A stretch of DNA of 64,000 nucleotides from assembly GCA_963630555.1 (NCBI GenBank), contig CAVGND010000001.1:62001-126000 (forward strand). Reading direction: 5' to 3'. The position numbers and the translations under genes were made by a program. Of this stretch, positions 16,527-25,506 are shown in pieces (the stretch's first letter is position 1; every line of letters starts with the position of its first letter). The stretch comes from CAVALG01 sp963630555 (GTDB taxonomy: Bacteria; Bacillota; Clostridia; Oscillospirales; Acutalibacteraceae). The notes under the pieces were generated by a model. It saw only the letters and a list, made by a program, of their open reading frames with translations. It was not told the origin of the DNA and did not search any database.

Positions 16527-18311
16527 TTATAACTTGGCAACATTTTCTTTAAGTGTGTTAAGCTGTTCACGCAGTTCTTTCGGAAGTTTGTTGCCGAATT
16601 TCTTGTAATGTTCCTCAATCTCGGCAATTTCTTTGGTCCAAGCACTCTTATCGACGGCAAGAATACCCTTAAGAGTATCCATATCAACATCAAGGTCGGT
16701 AAGGTCGATGTCTTCGGGCCTCGGAATATAGCCGATAGCGGTTTCTTCGGCGTCAACATTACCTTCGCAACGACCGATTATCCAGTTAAGAACTCTCATA
16801 TTATCGCCGTACCCCGGCCAGAGGAAGTTACCGTCATCATCTGTACGGAACCAGTTAACATTAAATATCTTCGGAGCCTTGTCACCGAGTTTTTCACCCA
16901 TATCAAGCCAATGCCGGAAGTAGTCTGCCATATTGTAACCGCAGAACGGGAGCATGGCCATAGGGTCACGACGGACTACGCCGACTGCACCTGCAGCTGC
17001 TGCGGTAGTTTCAGAAGCCATAGTTGAACCGATGAACACACCGTTTTCCCAGTTTTTTGATTGATATACGAGCGGAGCAAGTTTGGCACGGCGTCCGCCG
17101 AATATAATTGCGGAAATCGGCACGCCTGATCCTTTATCAAATTCTTCGGAGATGCAGGGGCAGTTCTTTGCCGGCGCCGTAAATCTTGAGTTGGGATGGG
17201 CCGCATATGTTGATTTATCTGCTTTATCATATTTAGCATAATCCCATTTGTTGCCCTTCCAATCAATAAGATTTGTCGGCGGTACTTTGGTAAGACCTTC
17301 CCACCAAACCGTGTTATCGTCCGTATTATGGGCAACATTGGTGAATATAGTACCGTTTTTGGTGCTTGCAAGGGCGTTGTAGTTTGATTTTGCATTGGTA
17401 CCCGGCGCTACGCCGAAGAAACCGTTTTCGGGATTGATAGCATAAAGTCTGCCATCCTCACCTATGCGCATCCAAGCAATATCATCGCCGACCGTCCAAA
17501 CTTTATAACCTTTCTTTTTAAGGTATTCGGGCGGAATAAGCATTGCAAGGTTAGTTTTACCGCAAGCGGACGGGAATGCAGCGGCGATATATCTGACATC
17601 ACCTTTCGGATCTTCAAGACCCAAAATAAGCATATGCTCTGCCATCCAACCTTCTTTCCAACCTTGGAACGAAGCAATACGAAGCGCAAAACATTTCTTG
17701 CCGAGAAGAACATTACCGCCGTATGCAGAGTTAACCGAGATAATAGTGTTGTCTTCAGGGAATTGGCAAATATACCTGTTTTCCGGATCCACATTACATT
17801 TAGCGTGCAGACCTCTTACCCAGTCGTTGCTGTCACCGAGTACGTCAAGAACTTTCCGACCTACTCTTGTCATAATTGCCATATTAAGCACAACATAAAT
17901 AGAATCGGTTACTTCGATACCGATTTTAGCAAGCGGCGAGCCTATCGGCCCCATTGAATACGGGATTATATACATAGTTCTGCCGGCATATGTTCCGCGT
18001 GCAATGTTGTAAAGTTTTTTATACATTTCTGCAGGGTCACACCAGTTGTTGGTGGGGCCTGCGGTCTCTTTATCTTTTGTACAAATAAAGGTTCTGTCTT
18101 CAACACGCGCAACGTCGTTCTGACGCGTTCTGTGAAGGTAACATCCGGGGAGAAGATCTTCGTTTAATTTTTCAAGTTCACCGGTAGCAACAGCTTCTTT
18201 GCGAAGTTCCTCAAGCTGAGATTCTTCACCGGTTATCCAAGCAACTTTATCCGGATTAACAAGTTCCTTGACCTCTTCAATCCATTTCAAAACCGTTTTA
18301 TTATCCGTCAT
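16527..18311 (-). CDS. pckG: Phosphoenolpyruvate carboxykinase (GTP)
   Basis: This enzyme interconverts oxaloacetate and PEP using GTP/GDP. In anaerobes it often runs in the PEP-carboxylating direction toward succinate or feeds gluconeogenesis. The 594-residue protein has the P-loop AAFPSACGKTNLAML that marks the GTP-dependent class, followed by the metal-binding GDDIAWMRIG, and the expected substrate-binding GPIGSPLAKIGIEVTDS. ATG 18311 is the start: AGGAGG lies 8 nt upstream, and the longer reading frame begins with an unsupported TTG. It is a single-gene unit with its own promoter and terminator. Confidence 0.96.
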   Translation of the reverse strand: MTDNKTVLKWIEEVKELVNPDKVAWITGEESQLEELRKEAVATGELEKLNEDLLPGCYLHRTRQNDVARVEDRTFICTKDKETAGPTNNWCDPAEMYKKLYNIARGTYAGRTMYIIPYSMGPIGSPLAKIGIEVTDSIYVVLNMAIMTRVGRKVLDVLGDSNDWVRGLHAKCNVDPENRYICQFPEDNTIISVNSAYGGNVLLGKKCFALRIASFQGWKEGWMAEHMLILGLEDPKGDVRYIAAAFPSACGKTNLAMLIPPEYLKKKGYKVWTVGDDIAWMRIGEDGRLYAINPENGFFGVAPGTNAKSNYNALASTKNGTIFTNVAHNTDDNTVWWEGLTKVPPTNLIDWKGNKWDYAKYDKADKSTYAAHPNSRFTAPAKNCPCISEEFDKGSGVPISAIIFGGRRAKLAPLVYQSKNWENGVFIGSTMASETTAAAAGAVGVVRRDPMAMLPFCGYNMADYFRHWLDMGEKLGDKAPKIFNVNWFRTDDDGNFLWPGYGDNMRVLNWIIGRCEGNVDAEETAIGYIPRPEDIDLTDLDVDMDTLKGILAVDKSAWTKEIAEIEEHYKKFGNKLPKELREQLNTLKENVAKL

Positions 18312-18333
18312 AATCAAAACCTCCTATTATCTC

Positions 18334-18391
18334 GGTTGAATAAATCAACCTACACTGCCTAACATTATACACCAATTTTAAATTTTTTCAA
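18334..18391 (-). promoter_or_regulatory. pckG promoter and leader hairpin
   Basis: On the minus strand TTGAAA (18391-18386) and TATAAT (18369-18364) are spaced 16 bp. Downstream in the leader, GGTTGA and TCAACC (18334-18350) form a 6-bp hairpin just before the AGGAGG. Confidence 0.55.
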
Positions 18392-18429
18392 GTCAAAATA
18401 TAAATATTGACAAAAAAATAACAATTTAT

Positions 18430-19437
18430 TTACAAATAGTCGATCGGAAGGGTAGCGGATGCATTCAGATCCGTGCTCGCGATGTTACCGTTAAGATATT
18501 CATACCATGCCTGAACGCCAACCATCGCCGCATTGTCACCGCAATATTTGAGTTCCGGAATATATAACTCATATCCCATAAATTCACATTCTTTTTTCAA
18601 ACGTTTCCGTAAAACGCTGTTTGCAGCAACACCGCCGGCAAGGGCAATCTTACGGTATCCGAATTCTTCGGCGGCGTTCATGGTATGTTCAATAAGTATA
18701 TCGGTAACACGATTTATAAGGTCTGCTGCAAGTGCAGTCATATATACAGGTTCACCGCGTTGCTCGGTATTATGTATAAGATTTACAACAAATGTTTTAA
18801 GGCCGGAAAATGAAAAATCATATTTATTATCGGAAATTTTCGGCCGCGGCAATTTATACATTCCGCTTAGTGTCTGATCCGCCATATAGTCAAGTCTTGA
18901 ACCGCCCGGATACGGTATACCCATCGCACGCGCGGCCTTATCGTAACATTCGCCGACTGCGTCATCACGCGTTTGACCGATGACTTTGAAATCAGTATAA
19001 CCGCGGACTTCCACTATCATAGTATTACCACCCGAAACAAGCAAACATAAAAATGGCGGTTCAAGTTCAGGATGATCTATATAGTTAGCCGCAATGTGCG
19101 AGCGCAGGTGATGAACCGGAATAAGCGGAACACCCATTGAAAGAGCAAGACCCTTTGCAAAATTAACCCCGACAAGCAGGGCGCCTATAAGTCCGGGGGC
19201 AAACGTAACTGCAACCGCATCAATATCATCTAATGTAAGGTTGGATTTTTGCAAGACGGAGTTCATTATTTCAGACATTGCTTCGATATGTTTACGCGAT
19301 GCAATTTCGGGAACAACACCGCCGAACAGACTGTGAATTTCAATCTGTGTATAAACTGCGCTTGCTAACACATCTCTGCCCTCGGTTATTGCTGCCGCGG
19401 TTTCGTCACAGGAACTTTCAATGCTCAGTATTTTCAT
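18430..19437 (-). CDS. tsaD: tRNA N6-adenosine threonylcarbamoyltransferase TsaD
   Basis: TsaD transfers threonylcarbamoyl to A37 of ANN-decoding tRNAs. This 335-residue ASKHA-fold protein opens MKILSIESSCDETAAAI, the family hallmark. It carries the metal-binding HHLRSHIAANY and the phosphate motifs LLVSGGNT and ALAGGVAANS. I chose the ATG at 19437 by homology; an in-frame ATG at 19449 overlaps the putative Shine-Dalgarno GAGGATG. The gene is the last of a minus-strand operon polA-rimI-tsaD. The partners TsaB, TsaC and TsaE are not in the window. Confidence 0.95.
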   Translation of the reverse strand: MKILSIESSCDETAAAITEGRDVLASAVYTQIEIHSLFGGVVPEIASRKHIEAMSEIMNSVLQKSNLTLDDIDAVAVTFAPGLIGALLVGVNFAKGLALSMGVPLIPVHHLRSHIAANYIDHPELEPPFLCLLVSGGNTMIVEVRGYTDFKVIGQTRDDAVGECYDKAARAMGIPYPGGSRLDYMADQTLSGMYKLPRPKISDNKYDFSFSGLKTFVVNLIHNTEQRGEPVYMTALAADLINRVTDILIEHTMNAAEEFGYRKIALAGGVAANSVLRKRLKKECEFMGYELYIPELKYCGDNAAMVGVQAWYEYLNGNIASTDLNASATLPIDYL

Positions 19438-19452
19438 AAAATTACACATCCT

Positions 19453-19905
19453 CTATGAAAAATATACAGTATAAATAATTGCATCCTCGGTTGGATTTGA
19501 ATAAAAATTTTTTCGTTTACCAACCGCTTTAAATCCGGCTTTTTCGTAAATACTTACTGCCGTAAAATTTGATTTTCTTACTTCGAGTGAAAGAAAGGAT
19601 AAACCGGTTTCTTTACAGAATGATACAGCCGCGTTTAAAAGCGCTGTACCAACGCCGTGTCCGCGGTAATTGGGTAACACTGCAATGTTGGTTATATATC
19701 CTTCCCCAAATATGCTTTGAACGCCGATATAACCGATAATAACGCCGCACTTTTCAGCAACAAAAAAATTCGTATTGAAATTGTATGACGAAAGAATGGC
19801 GTCACGACTCCACGGTTCGGCAAAACAGACGGTTTCAATCTCTGCCACCGAGTTAAGACATTCTTCGGAAAACGGCTTTATTGAAAAATTATTTTTTAGC
19901 ATCAT
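19453..19905 (-). CDS. rimI: Ribosomal-protein-alanine N-acetyltransferase RimI-like (GNAT)
   Basis: This GNAT acetyltransferase of about 150 residues has the RimI-typical FAEPWSRDAI, the acetyl-CoA binding motif A TNIAVLPNYRGHGVGTALL, and the C-terminal YEKAGFKAVGKRKNFY. It probably acetylates the N-terminus of ribosomal protein S18; RimI genes commonly sit next to tsaD. Tandem ATGs at 19905 and 19902 lie inside the 3' end of polA, giving a short overlap and likely translational coupling; longer frames to 19929 are also open. Confidence 0.87.
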   Translation of the reverse strand: MMLKNNFSIKPFSEECLNSVAEIETVCFAEPWSRDAILSSYNFNTNFFVAEKCGVIIGYIGVQSIFGEGYITNIAVLPNYRGHGVGTALLNAAVSFCKETGLSFLSLEVRKSNFTAVSIYEKAGFKAVGKRKNFYSNPTEDAIIYTVYFS

Positions 19906-22429
19906 ACCAGGTTTCACCATATGAAACATCTACCGAAAGCGGGACAGACAGTTCCACTGCATTTTCCATTTCTTCTTTAAGTATTTTGCAGGCTGTTTCG
20001 GCTTTATTTTCGGGTGCTTCAACAATTAATTCGTCGTGAACCTGCATTATAAGGTGCGCATCCGGCAGTTCTTTTTCAAGCCGGTTCACCACTTTTATCA
20101 TAGCGATTTTAATTATATCCGCCGCAGTACCCTGTATAGGCATATTGCGCGCAACACGCTCGCCGAACGATTGAATCATTTTGTTTGAATTTGCAAGTTC
20201 GGGCAAAAATCTTTTGCGTCCGAAAATGGTTGTAACATAGCCGTTTTTCTTTGCTTCGGCAACTACATTTTGCATATAATCCGCAACTTTATGATAGGTT
20301 GCAAGATATTTTTTAATGTATTCGTCCGCCTCTTTGCGCGTAACACCTATATCTTTTGAAAGAGAAAATGCCCCTATACCGTAAACTATTCCGAAATTAA
20401 CAGCCTTGGCGCGGCTTCGCATAAGGGGGGTGACCATACCTATAGGCATATTAAACACCTGTGACGCAGTAACGGTATGAATATCGACACCGTCTTCAAA
20501 AGCCTTTATCATAACGTCGTCATCCGCTATTGACGCCAGCACTCTTAATTCAATTTGCGAATAATCGGCGTCACACAAAACAAACCCCGGCTTTGCTTTA
20601 AAAAATTTGCGAAGTTCTTTTCCTTCGGGCTTACGTACGGGTATGTTTTGCAAATTAGGTTCAGAAGAACTTATTCTGCCCGTTCTTGTTTCGGTTTGAT
20701 TAAGGGTGGAACGTATGCGTCCGTCGCCGCAAACAGCGCTGCACAATCCGTCGCAATATGTTGATTTAAGTTTCGTCAGAGTTCTGTAATTAAGAATATC
20801 GGATACTATGGGGTAATCATATTGCAGTGATTCCAAAACCTGTGCATTGGTTGAATAGCCGCTTTTTGTCTTTTTTTTGCAGGGAATACCCAAATCTTCA
20901 AACAGTGCTTTACCCAGTTGCTTGGGAGAATTAAGATTAAAATCATAACCGACTTCATTAATAATTTCACTTCGTATTAATTCGATTTTTCTTTCCAATT
21001 CCGCACCGTAGTTTTTAATGCCATCCGTATCAAGCGAAAAACCGACAGTCTCCATTTTTGCAAGTACATATGCAAGAGGGAGTTCAATATCGGTTAAGAG
21101 CGGCATAAGATTCTGTCCGCTCATCTTTTTTTCTAAATTGTCGCATAAGGCGGATATTTCGGCTGCCTGCACAAGTTCATCATTCGTATTATCGATTGTA
21201 ATATGATATTCGCGGCACAGCCTGTCGGGTGAATAGTCGCTTGCTGACGGATTAAGCAGGTAAGCTGCCAACATAATATCAAAAACTATACCCGATGGTT
21301 TTATATTATTCTTAAGGCAGTATTTATATAAGGTTTTAGTGTCGTAAGCACGTTTTTTAATGTTCTCATCCGATAAAATCGCAGCAACATCATTACCGCT
21401 TATACGCCATGCTTTACCTTCATTGCAAAGTATAACCGTATTTGAATTTGAATCAAAATGCAGATCAACACTTTTGAGATTTTTCCAATCATTAAGTTTG
21501 TCCGAAAGGCTGAGCGTAACGGCAGACACATTACCGTTATCACCAAAATCAGCGTCGGATGGCTTAATTCCGAACTTATTCGCAATTTTTATAAGTTCAT
21601 ATTCATATAACAGTGACGCTAATTTTTTGAGGTTGCCTTTATTTTTTTTGTATAAATTTATATCTTCGCAAATAGGGGCGTTCTTAACAATCGTACCGAG
21701 AATTTTTGAATTGTATGCACTTTCTTTTCCCGCAATTAATTTATTTCTTATTGCAGGTCTGATATCCGGGGAGTCGAGGTTTTCATATATTGTGTCAATC
21801 GTACCGAATTTTTTAATGAGTTCGCCCGCGGTTTTTTCGCCGATACCCGCAACTCCCGGTATATTGTCGGACGAATCACCCTGTAAAGCTTTAATTTCAA
21901 TCATACCGTCGGGTGTAACACCGTATTTTTCAAAAAGTGTGTCAAGATTGTATTCGGTTATTTCCGGCCTGCCCATTTTTGTCGCCGAAAGAAGAATTTT
22001 GGTTTTATCGGAAACAAGTTGTAATGAGTCACGGTCGCCGGTTGCGATTACACACTCGTTACCGCTTGTTTCACACATATTTGCGAGTGTGCCGAGGATA
22101 TCGTCAGCCTCGTATCCCTCACATTCAACATTAACATAGCCAATATATCCGATAATATCTTTGATAACCGTAAGCTGCGAGTGCAGTTCTTCCGGCATCG
22201 GCTTCCTGCCCGCTTTATATTCGCCGTACATTTTATGGCGAAATGTCGGCGCACGCAGATCCCAGGCAACAGCAACTCCGTCAGGGTTTTCCATATCGCA
22301 CAGTCTGCCGAGAATGTTTAAAAAACCGACAATGGCATTAGTATATTTCCCGTCTTTTGTTGTAAGTAATTTAATGCCGTAAAAGGCACGGTTCACTATG
22401 CTGTTTCCGTCAATAGCAAGTAATTTCAT
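19889..22429 (-). CDS. polA: DNA polymerase I
   Basis: PolA performs gap filling and Okazaki fragment processing. The 846-residue protein has an N-terminal 5'-3' exonuclease (MKLLAIDGNSIVNRAFYG, then GVAVAWDLRAPTFRHKMY, and GIGEKTAGELIKKFG). A degenerate middle domain lacks the acidic 3'-5' exonuclease residues. The family A polymerase domain shows motif A DADYSQIELRVLA, motif B RSRAKAVNFGIVYGIGAF, and motif C MQVHDELIVEAP. Loss of proofreading residues is usual in Firmicutes PolA. ATG 22429 is supported by GGGAG 8 nt upstream and by alignment; frames to 22483 lack support. Confidence 0.96.
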   Translation of the reverse strand: MKLLAIDGNSIVNRAFYGIKLLTTKDGKYTNAIVGFLNILGRLCDMENPDGVAVAWDLRAPTFRHKMYGEYKAGRKPMPEELHSQLTVIKDIIGYIGYVNVECEGYEADDILGTLANMCETSGNECVIATGDRDSLQLVSDKTKILLSATKMGRPEITEYNLDTLFEKYGVTPDGMIEIKALQGDSSDNIPGVAGIGEKTAGELIKKFGTIDTIYENLDSPDIRPAIRNKLIAGKESAYNSKILGTIVKNAPICEDINLYKKNKGNLKKLASLLYEYELIKIANKFGIKPSDADFGDNGNVSAVTLSLSDKLNDWKNLKSVDLHFDSNSNTVILCNEGKAWRISGNDVAAILSDENIKKRAYDTKTLYKYCLKNNIKPSGIVFDIMLAAYLLNPSASDYSPDRLCREYHITIDNTNDELVQAAEISALCDNLEKKMSGQNLMPLLTDIELPLAYVLAKMETVGFSLDTDGIKNYGAELERKIELIRSEIINEVGYDFNLNSPKQLGKALFEDLGIPCKKKTKSGYSTNAQVLESLQYDYPIVSDILNYRTLTKLKSTYCDGLCSAVCGDGRIRSTLNQTETRTGRISSSEPNLQNIPVRKPEGKELRKFFKAKPGFVLCDADYSQIELRVLASIADDDVMIKAFEDGVDIHTVTASQVFNMPIGMVTPLMRSRAKAVNFGIVYGIGAFSLSKDIGVTRKEADEYIKKYLATYHKVADYMQNVVAEAKKNGYVTTIFGRKRFLPELANSNKMIQSFGERVARNMPIQGTAADIIKIAMIKVVNRLEKELPDAHLIMQVHDELIVEAPENKAETACKILKEEMENAVELSVPLSVDVSYGETWYDAKK

Positions 22430-22491
22430 AAATATTTCTCCCATAAAAAACCAAGCGGATTTTACCGACTTGCTCTTTAACATACTACATT

Positions 22492-22520
22492 AATATACCA
22501 CAGATGCAATATAAATGCAA
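22492..22520 (-). promoter_or_regulatory. Promoter of the polA-rimI-tsaD operon
   Basis: On the minus strand TTGCAT (22520-22515) and TATATT (22497-22492) are spaced 17 bp, roughly 60 nt before polA. Confidence 0.55.
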
Positions 22521-22586
22521 CAATTCGGAATAAAGTTGTATCGACTTTAATTTATAATTTTAATAAATAATTTTAAACAAAAGTAT

Positions 22587-22615
22587 TTGACAAAGCGACT
22601 ATATTGTAGTATCAT
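22587..22615 (+). promoter_or_regulatory. Promoter of the host tRNA-Arg locus
   Basis: TTGACA (22587-22592) and TATCAT (22610-22615) are spaced exactly 17 bp, upstream of the truncated tRNA at 22676. This is probably the original promoter of the tRNA gene before integration of the element. Confidence 0.65.
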
Positions 22616-22675
22616 ATTCATTGTAAATTTTTTCGTACTCTTTTAAATTGTGTAATGCGTGAAAATTGCATATTT

Positions 22676-22715
22676 GTTTCCGTAGCTCAGCTGGATAGAG
22701 CGACCGCCTCCTAAG
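22676..22715 (+). pseudogene. 5' half of tRNA-Arg(CCU), interrupted at the anticodon loop
   Basis: These 40 bases are identical to the first 40 bases of the complete tRNA at 22799-22875: acceptor strand, D arm, and anticodon arm through CTCCTAAG. The match then stops and unrelated sequence follows. Joined to 25665-25701 it would rebuild a perfect 77-nt tRNA including CCA. I read this as the original host gene cut by integration inside the anticodon loop, with CTCCTAAG (22708-22715) as the left crossover core. Confidence 0.8.
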
Positions 22716-22751
22716 AATCAGTTACAACGACCGCCTTTGGAGCAAAAGTGA

Positions 22752-22780
22752 TTGACAATGAGTTAGTTTAAGTCCATAAT
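22752..22780 (+). promoter_or_regulatory. Promoter of the element-borne tRNA-Arg
   Basis: TTGACA (22752-22757) and CATAAT (22775-22780) are spaced exactly 17 bp. The predicted transcription start lies about 12 nt before the tRNA. It lies within the DNA that entered with the element, so the replacement tRNA does not depend on the host promoter. Confidence 0.7.
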
Positions 22781-22798
22781 TGAATAGATTTTAAAGAT

Positions 22799-22875
22799 GT
22801 TTCCGTAGCTCAGCTGGATAGAGCGACCGCCTCCTAAGCGGTAGGTCGGGTGTTCGAATCACCTCGGGAACGCCA
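22799..22875 (+). tRNA. tRNA-Arg, anticodon CCU
   Basis: The complete cloverleaf has acceptor GTTTCCG paired with CGGGAAC (one G-U), D arm AGCTCAGCTGGATAGAGC, anticodon stem ACCGC/GCGGT with loop CTCCTAA (anticodon CCT, reading AGG), T arm with GTTCGAATC, discriminator G and encoded CCA. It serves as the attachment region: its last 45 bases recur at 25657-25701. Confidence 0.95.
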
Positions 22876-22882
22876 AAAACTC

Positions 22883-22924
22883 CGCCGGAAAACCCAGTAA
22901 AATCAAGGGTTTCCGGCGTTTTTT
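22883..22924 (+). terminator. Rho-independent terminator after tRNA-Arg
   Basis: CGCCGGAAAACCC (22883-22895) pairs with GGGTTTCCGGCG (22907-22918) with one bulge, followed by six T. The loop CCAGTAAAATCAAGG recurs exactly at 25597-25611 in an imperfect hairpin (25587-25620) near the right end of the element. Confidence 0.85.
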
Positions 22925-22969
22925 CATTTTTACGAAGAAACAGCAAAAACGAAAAAATCACAAATTTTC

Positions 22970-23130
22970 ATTAGCAAATTCTCCGTCTGCTAATGGAATT
23001 TAGGACTAATGTCGTCCGCCTTTCAGGTGGACGGCTTGCTAATAAAAATTAGCAAAAAAATCACTGTTTTGCTAATGAAATTGCCCTCTCTGCTAATGGC
23101 GGAAAAAATCGAGCCAAAAATCCTGCTAAT
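22970..23130. repeat. Left cluster of TGCTAAT/ATTAGCA boxes
   Basis: Seven boxes occur in 161 bp: ATTAGCA at 22970, TGCTAAT at 22988, 23037, 23070, 23091 and 23124, and ATTAGCA at 23048. Three more lie at the right end of the element. The distribution at both ends suggests arm-type binding sites for the integrase or excisionase, not a coding function. The rest of 22925-23245 has no convincing gene. Confidence 0.7.
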
Positions 23131-23245
23131 GGACAAGGCGGTCGTTACCCTGTTAATTCGTTCATTTTTCAATAATGGAGGATTATTCGCAAACTACACC
23201 TATACCATTTCCTGTTATATAATTGCAGGACAGGAGGTGGTTGCT

Positions 23246-23410
23246 TTGAAAGAACAGAAATATCATTTATATCTTTGCGATGATGAATACAGACAGACTA
23301 TTCAGTCCCTTGTTCGCTTGAAGAACAACCTAATTGCACAAGGTAGATACACCGATGGAGTTGACGATGTTCTTTGCAAAGTGCTTTCTGCCAAGATATC
23401 TTCAATGTGA
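23246..23410 (+). CDS. Small conserved mobile-element protein of unknown function
   Basis: A 54-residue product begins (M)KEQKYHLYLCDDEYRQTI and ends DVLCKVLSAKISSM. It starts at TTG 23246 behind an excellent AGGAGGTGG. Similar short proteins (KEQKYHLYLSDDEY..., QGRYTDAVDDVLCKVL) occur upstream of excisionase/integrase pairs in clostridial conjugative and integrative elements; this recognition is from memory. No catalytic motif or membrane segment is visible. It may act in excision or its regulation. The frame is open upstream to ATG 23009, but that part overlaps the TGCTAAT boxes and is not credible. Confidence 0.65.
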   Translation: MKEQKYHLYLCDDEYRQTIQSLVRLKNNLIAQGRYTDGVDDVLCKVLSAKISSM

Positions 23411-23426
23411 AAACAATAAGCCGAAT

Positions 23427-23642
23427 ATGGATGACGCACACGAAGGCGAAATGATAGCAGGAAAACCGCACTTGTTCTTTTGGGATGAAAACTTCGTAAA
23501 TGTCTTTTTACATATCGTTGATTTTATATGGGTTGACGGCAAGCGTCGTATTAAAAGGGAGAGTTTCGATAAATGGTACGGTTCACAGACCAAATATACC
23601 AAGGTCAAGGAAATCGAGGAGGTGGAAAACTATGTCGATTGA
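23427..23642 (+). pseudogene. Degraded HTH/excisionase-like protein fragment
   Basis: The last third of this 71-codon frame reads VDGKRRIKRESFDKWYGSQ, the typical C-terminal end of small MerR-like/excisionase HTH proteins of integrative elements. The preceding HTH helices are missing, and the upstream residues look unrelated. No Shine-Dalgarno precedes ATG 23427. The 3' end overlaps the start of the intact HTH gene at 23632 and supplies its ribosome binding site, which could explain why this portion was kept. Confidence 0.55.
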
Positions 23643-23838
23643 AGATAAAGTTCGCAAATTAAATGGCGGTACATTTTCCAAAAAGAGTTACTCGGTAGAG
23701 GAAGTACAGGACATTTTGGGTATCACCCGTCAGACTGTATATAAGCTTATCAAACAGGGTTGTTTTCAGGCTATAATGCTTGAAAACGGCTACCGCATTA
23801 TGAAATCAAGTTTTGATAAGTGGTTAGATAATGAATAA
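23632..23838 (+). CDS. Excisionase-like helix-turn-helix DNA-binding protein
   Basis: A 68-residue protein contains a winged-HTH of the excisionase/MerR-like type: SYSVEEVQDILGITRQTVYK, then the wing ending YRIMKSSFDKWLDN. Such proteins bend DNA at attachment sites and steer tyrosine integrases toward excision. GAGGAGGTGG sits just upstream of ATG 23632, and the integrase begins 12 nt after the stop, so the two form an operon. Expected binding sites are direct repeats near the element ends; the TGCTAAT boxes are candidates. Confidence 0.82.
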   Translation: MSIEDKVRKLNGGTFSKKSYSVEEVQDILGITRQTVYKLIKQGCFQAIMLENGYRIMKSSFDKWLDNE

Positions 23839-23850
23839 GGAGGATTGAAG

Positions 23851-25311
23851 ATGGCTTCTATCGTAAAAAGAAAGAACCGTTATTCTGTTGTATATACCTA
23901 CAAGGATGATGACGGCACCCAACATCAGAAATGGGAAACCTTTGATACAAACGCAGATGCGAAAAAGAGAAAAACACAGATAGAATTTGAGCAGCAAACC
24001 GGTACATTCATCGTTCCCACAGCTACAACCGTAGCAGACCTGCTTGAAGAATATTGCTCCGTGTATGGGGTAAACAACTGGGCGATGTCAACCTACCGTT
24101 CAAAGAAAGGTCTTATGTATAATTACATTATTCCGCTTATCGGAGATGTGAAGCTTGAAGAACTGACACCGAGACTAATGGATAAGTTCTATCAGAGCCT
24201 ATTGAAAGTCAAGACAAAATCGGTGCAGAACAAAAAGCCAAAGAACGAATATCTGACTGTACATACCGTAAGAGAAATCCATAAGTTTTTAAGAAGTGCC
24301 TTTAATCAGGCGGTAAAATGGGAGCTGATGACAAGAAATCCGGTTCTCAATGCAACCCTCCCAAAAGAGGAACATCAAAAACGAGAGATTTGGACAGCGG
24401 AAACGCTTATGCACGCTCTCGAAGTGTGCGACGATGATATTCTCTCTTTAGCTATCAATCTTTCCTTTGCCTGTTCACTACGAATGGGAGAAATGCTCGG
24501 ACTGACTTGGGATTGTGTTGATATATCGGAGGAAAGCTTGAGAGACAACAATGCTTCCATCTATGTAGATAAGGAGCTTCAGCGTGTAAACAGAGATGTA
24601 ATGGAGGTTCTTGAAAACAAAGATATTATCCGTGTATTTCCGAGAACATTATCAAATACAAACACCTCTCTCGTTTTGAAAACACCTAAGACGAAAACGA
24701 GTGTGAGAAAAATCTTCTTACCATCAACCGTGGCTCAGATGCTTTTGGAGAGAAAAAACCAGACTGATGAAATGAAAGAACTTTTTGGAGACGAGTATTT
24801 GGATTATAACTTGGTATTCTGTCATTCGTCAGGCAGACCAATGGAAGGTCAGGTAATCAACCGTGCCTTGAAAAAGCTGATAAAAGACAATGACCTTCCC
24901 GATATAGTGTTTCACAGCTTCCGCCACGCAAGTATTACCTACAAGCTGAAATGGAACGGCGGCGATATGAAATCCGTTCAGGGCGACTCAGGACACGCAA
25001 GAATGGATATGGTAGCCGATGTTTACAGCCATATCATTGACGAGGACAGACGCTACAATGCACAGAAATTTGAGGAACAGTTCTACAATGCCAAAGGACT
25101 GAAAAATGTTGAAGAAGGCAAAACTGCTCCTATGCCAAAGTTTGAAACCTCCGTTGAATTGCTTGACCCAATGGCAGAGTTTCAGGAAACTCCTGTACAA
25201 GAAGAAAATTCCGCTGACAACAGCGTAGAAGAAAATGCTTCTCTGATTGCAAAGCTGTTATCCAACCCGGAAACAGCGGCGTTGTTAAAGGCATTGGCAA
25301 AAACAATATAG
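23851..25311 (+). CDS. int: Tyrosine site-specific integrase
   Basis: This 486-residue phage/ICE-type integrase catalyses integration into and excision from tRNA-Arg. The N-terminal arm-binding domain (about 1-55) is followed by a SAM-like core-binding domain (about 60-165) and a catalytic domain with Arg211 (FACSLRMGEM), His355 and Arg358 (HSFRHASI), His382 (GHARMDMV) and the nucleophile Tyr392 (YSHI). An acidic C-terminal tail of about 70 residues follows the catalytic core. AAGGAGG lies 7 nt before ATG 23851; the earlier in-frame TTG 23845 is less likely. Codon use is a little different from the flanking genes, fitting acquisition. Confidence 0.95.
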   Translation: MASIVKRKNRYSVVYTYKDDDGTQHQKWETFDTNADAKKRKTQIEFEQQTGTFIVPTATTVADLLEEYCSVYGVNNWAMSTYRSKKGLMYNYIIPLIGDVKLEELTPRLMDKFYQSLLKVKTKSVQNKKPKNEYLTVHTVREIHKFLRSAFNQAVKWELMTRNPVLNATLPKEEHQKREIWTAETLMHALEVCDDDILSLAINLSFACSLRMGEMLGLTWDCVDISEESLRDNNASIYVDKELQRVNRDVMEVLENKDIIRVFPRTLSNTNTSLVLKTPKTKTSVRKIFLPSTVAQMLLERKNQTDEMKELFGDEYLDYNLVFCHSSGRPMEGQVINRALKKLIKDNDLPDIVFHSFRHASITYKLKWNGGDMKSVQGDSGHARMDMVADVYSHIIDEDRRYNAQKFEEQFYNAKGLKNVEEGKTAPMPKFETSVELLDPMAEFQETPVQEENSADNSVEENASLIAKLLSNPETAALLKALAKTI

Positions 25312-25318
25312 ACCGAAG

Positions 25319-25348
25319 AAATGGCAATCCGTAAGGGTTGCCATTTTA
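25319..25348 (+). terminator. Terminator after the integrase gene
   Basis: AAATGGCAA and TTGCCATTT form a 9-bp perfect stem directly after the integrase stop codon, ending in TTTTAAT. Confidence 0.75.
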
Positions 25349-25506
25349 ATGTCCAATTAAAACCTTGAAATTGATACTCAAAATCAGTATAATATAAACA
25401 CGAAATTGATAAGATACTCGAAAAGAATGAAAAAGCGCTACGGCGATTTAGCACTCGCAACGAGTATCATATTAACTGAATGATGTCCCCCAAAAATCTT
25501 TGCATT

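Noticed and set aside
21360..22139. A 259-codon plus-strand frame opposite polA
   Set aside because: It is antisense to the conserved exonuclease domain of PolA and rich in Ser/Leu/Ile, as expected for the complement of such a gene.
23009..23245. N-terminal extension of the small mobile-element protein from ATG 23009
   Set aside because: This part overlaps the TGCTAAT boxes, has a biased composition and no Shine-Dalgarno, whereas TTG 23246 has AGGAGGTGG directly upstream.
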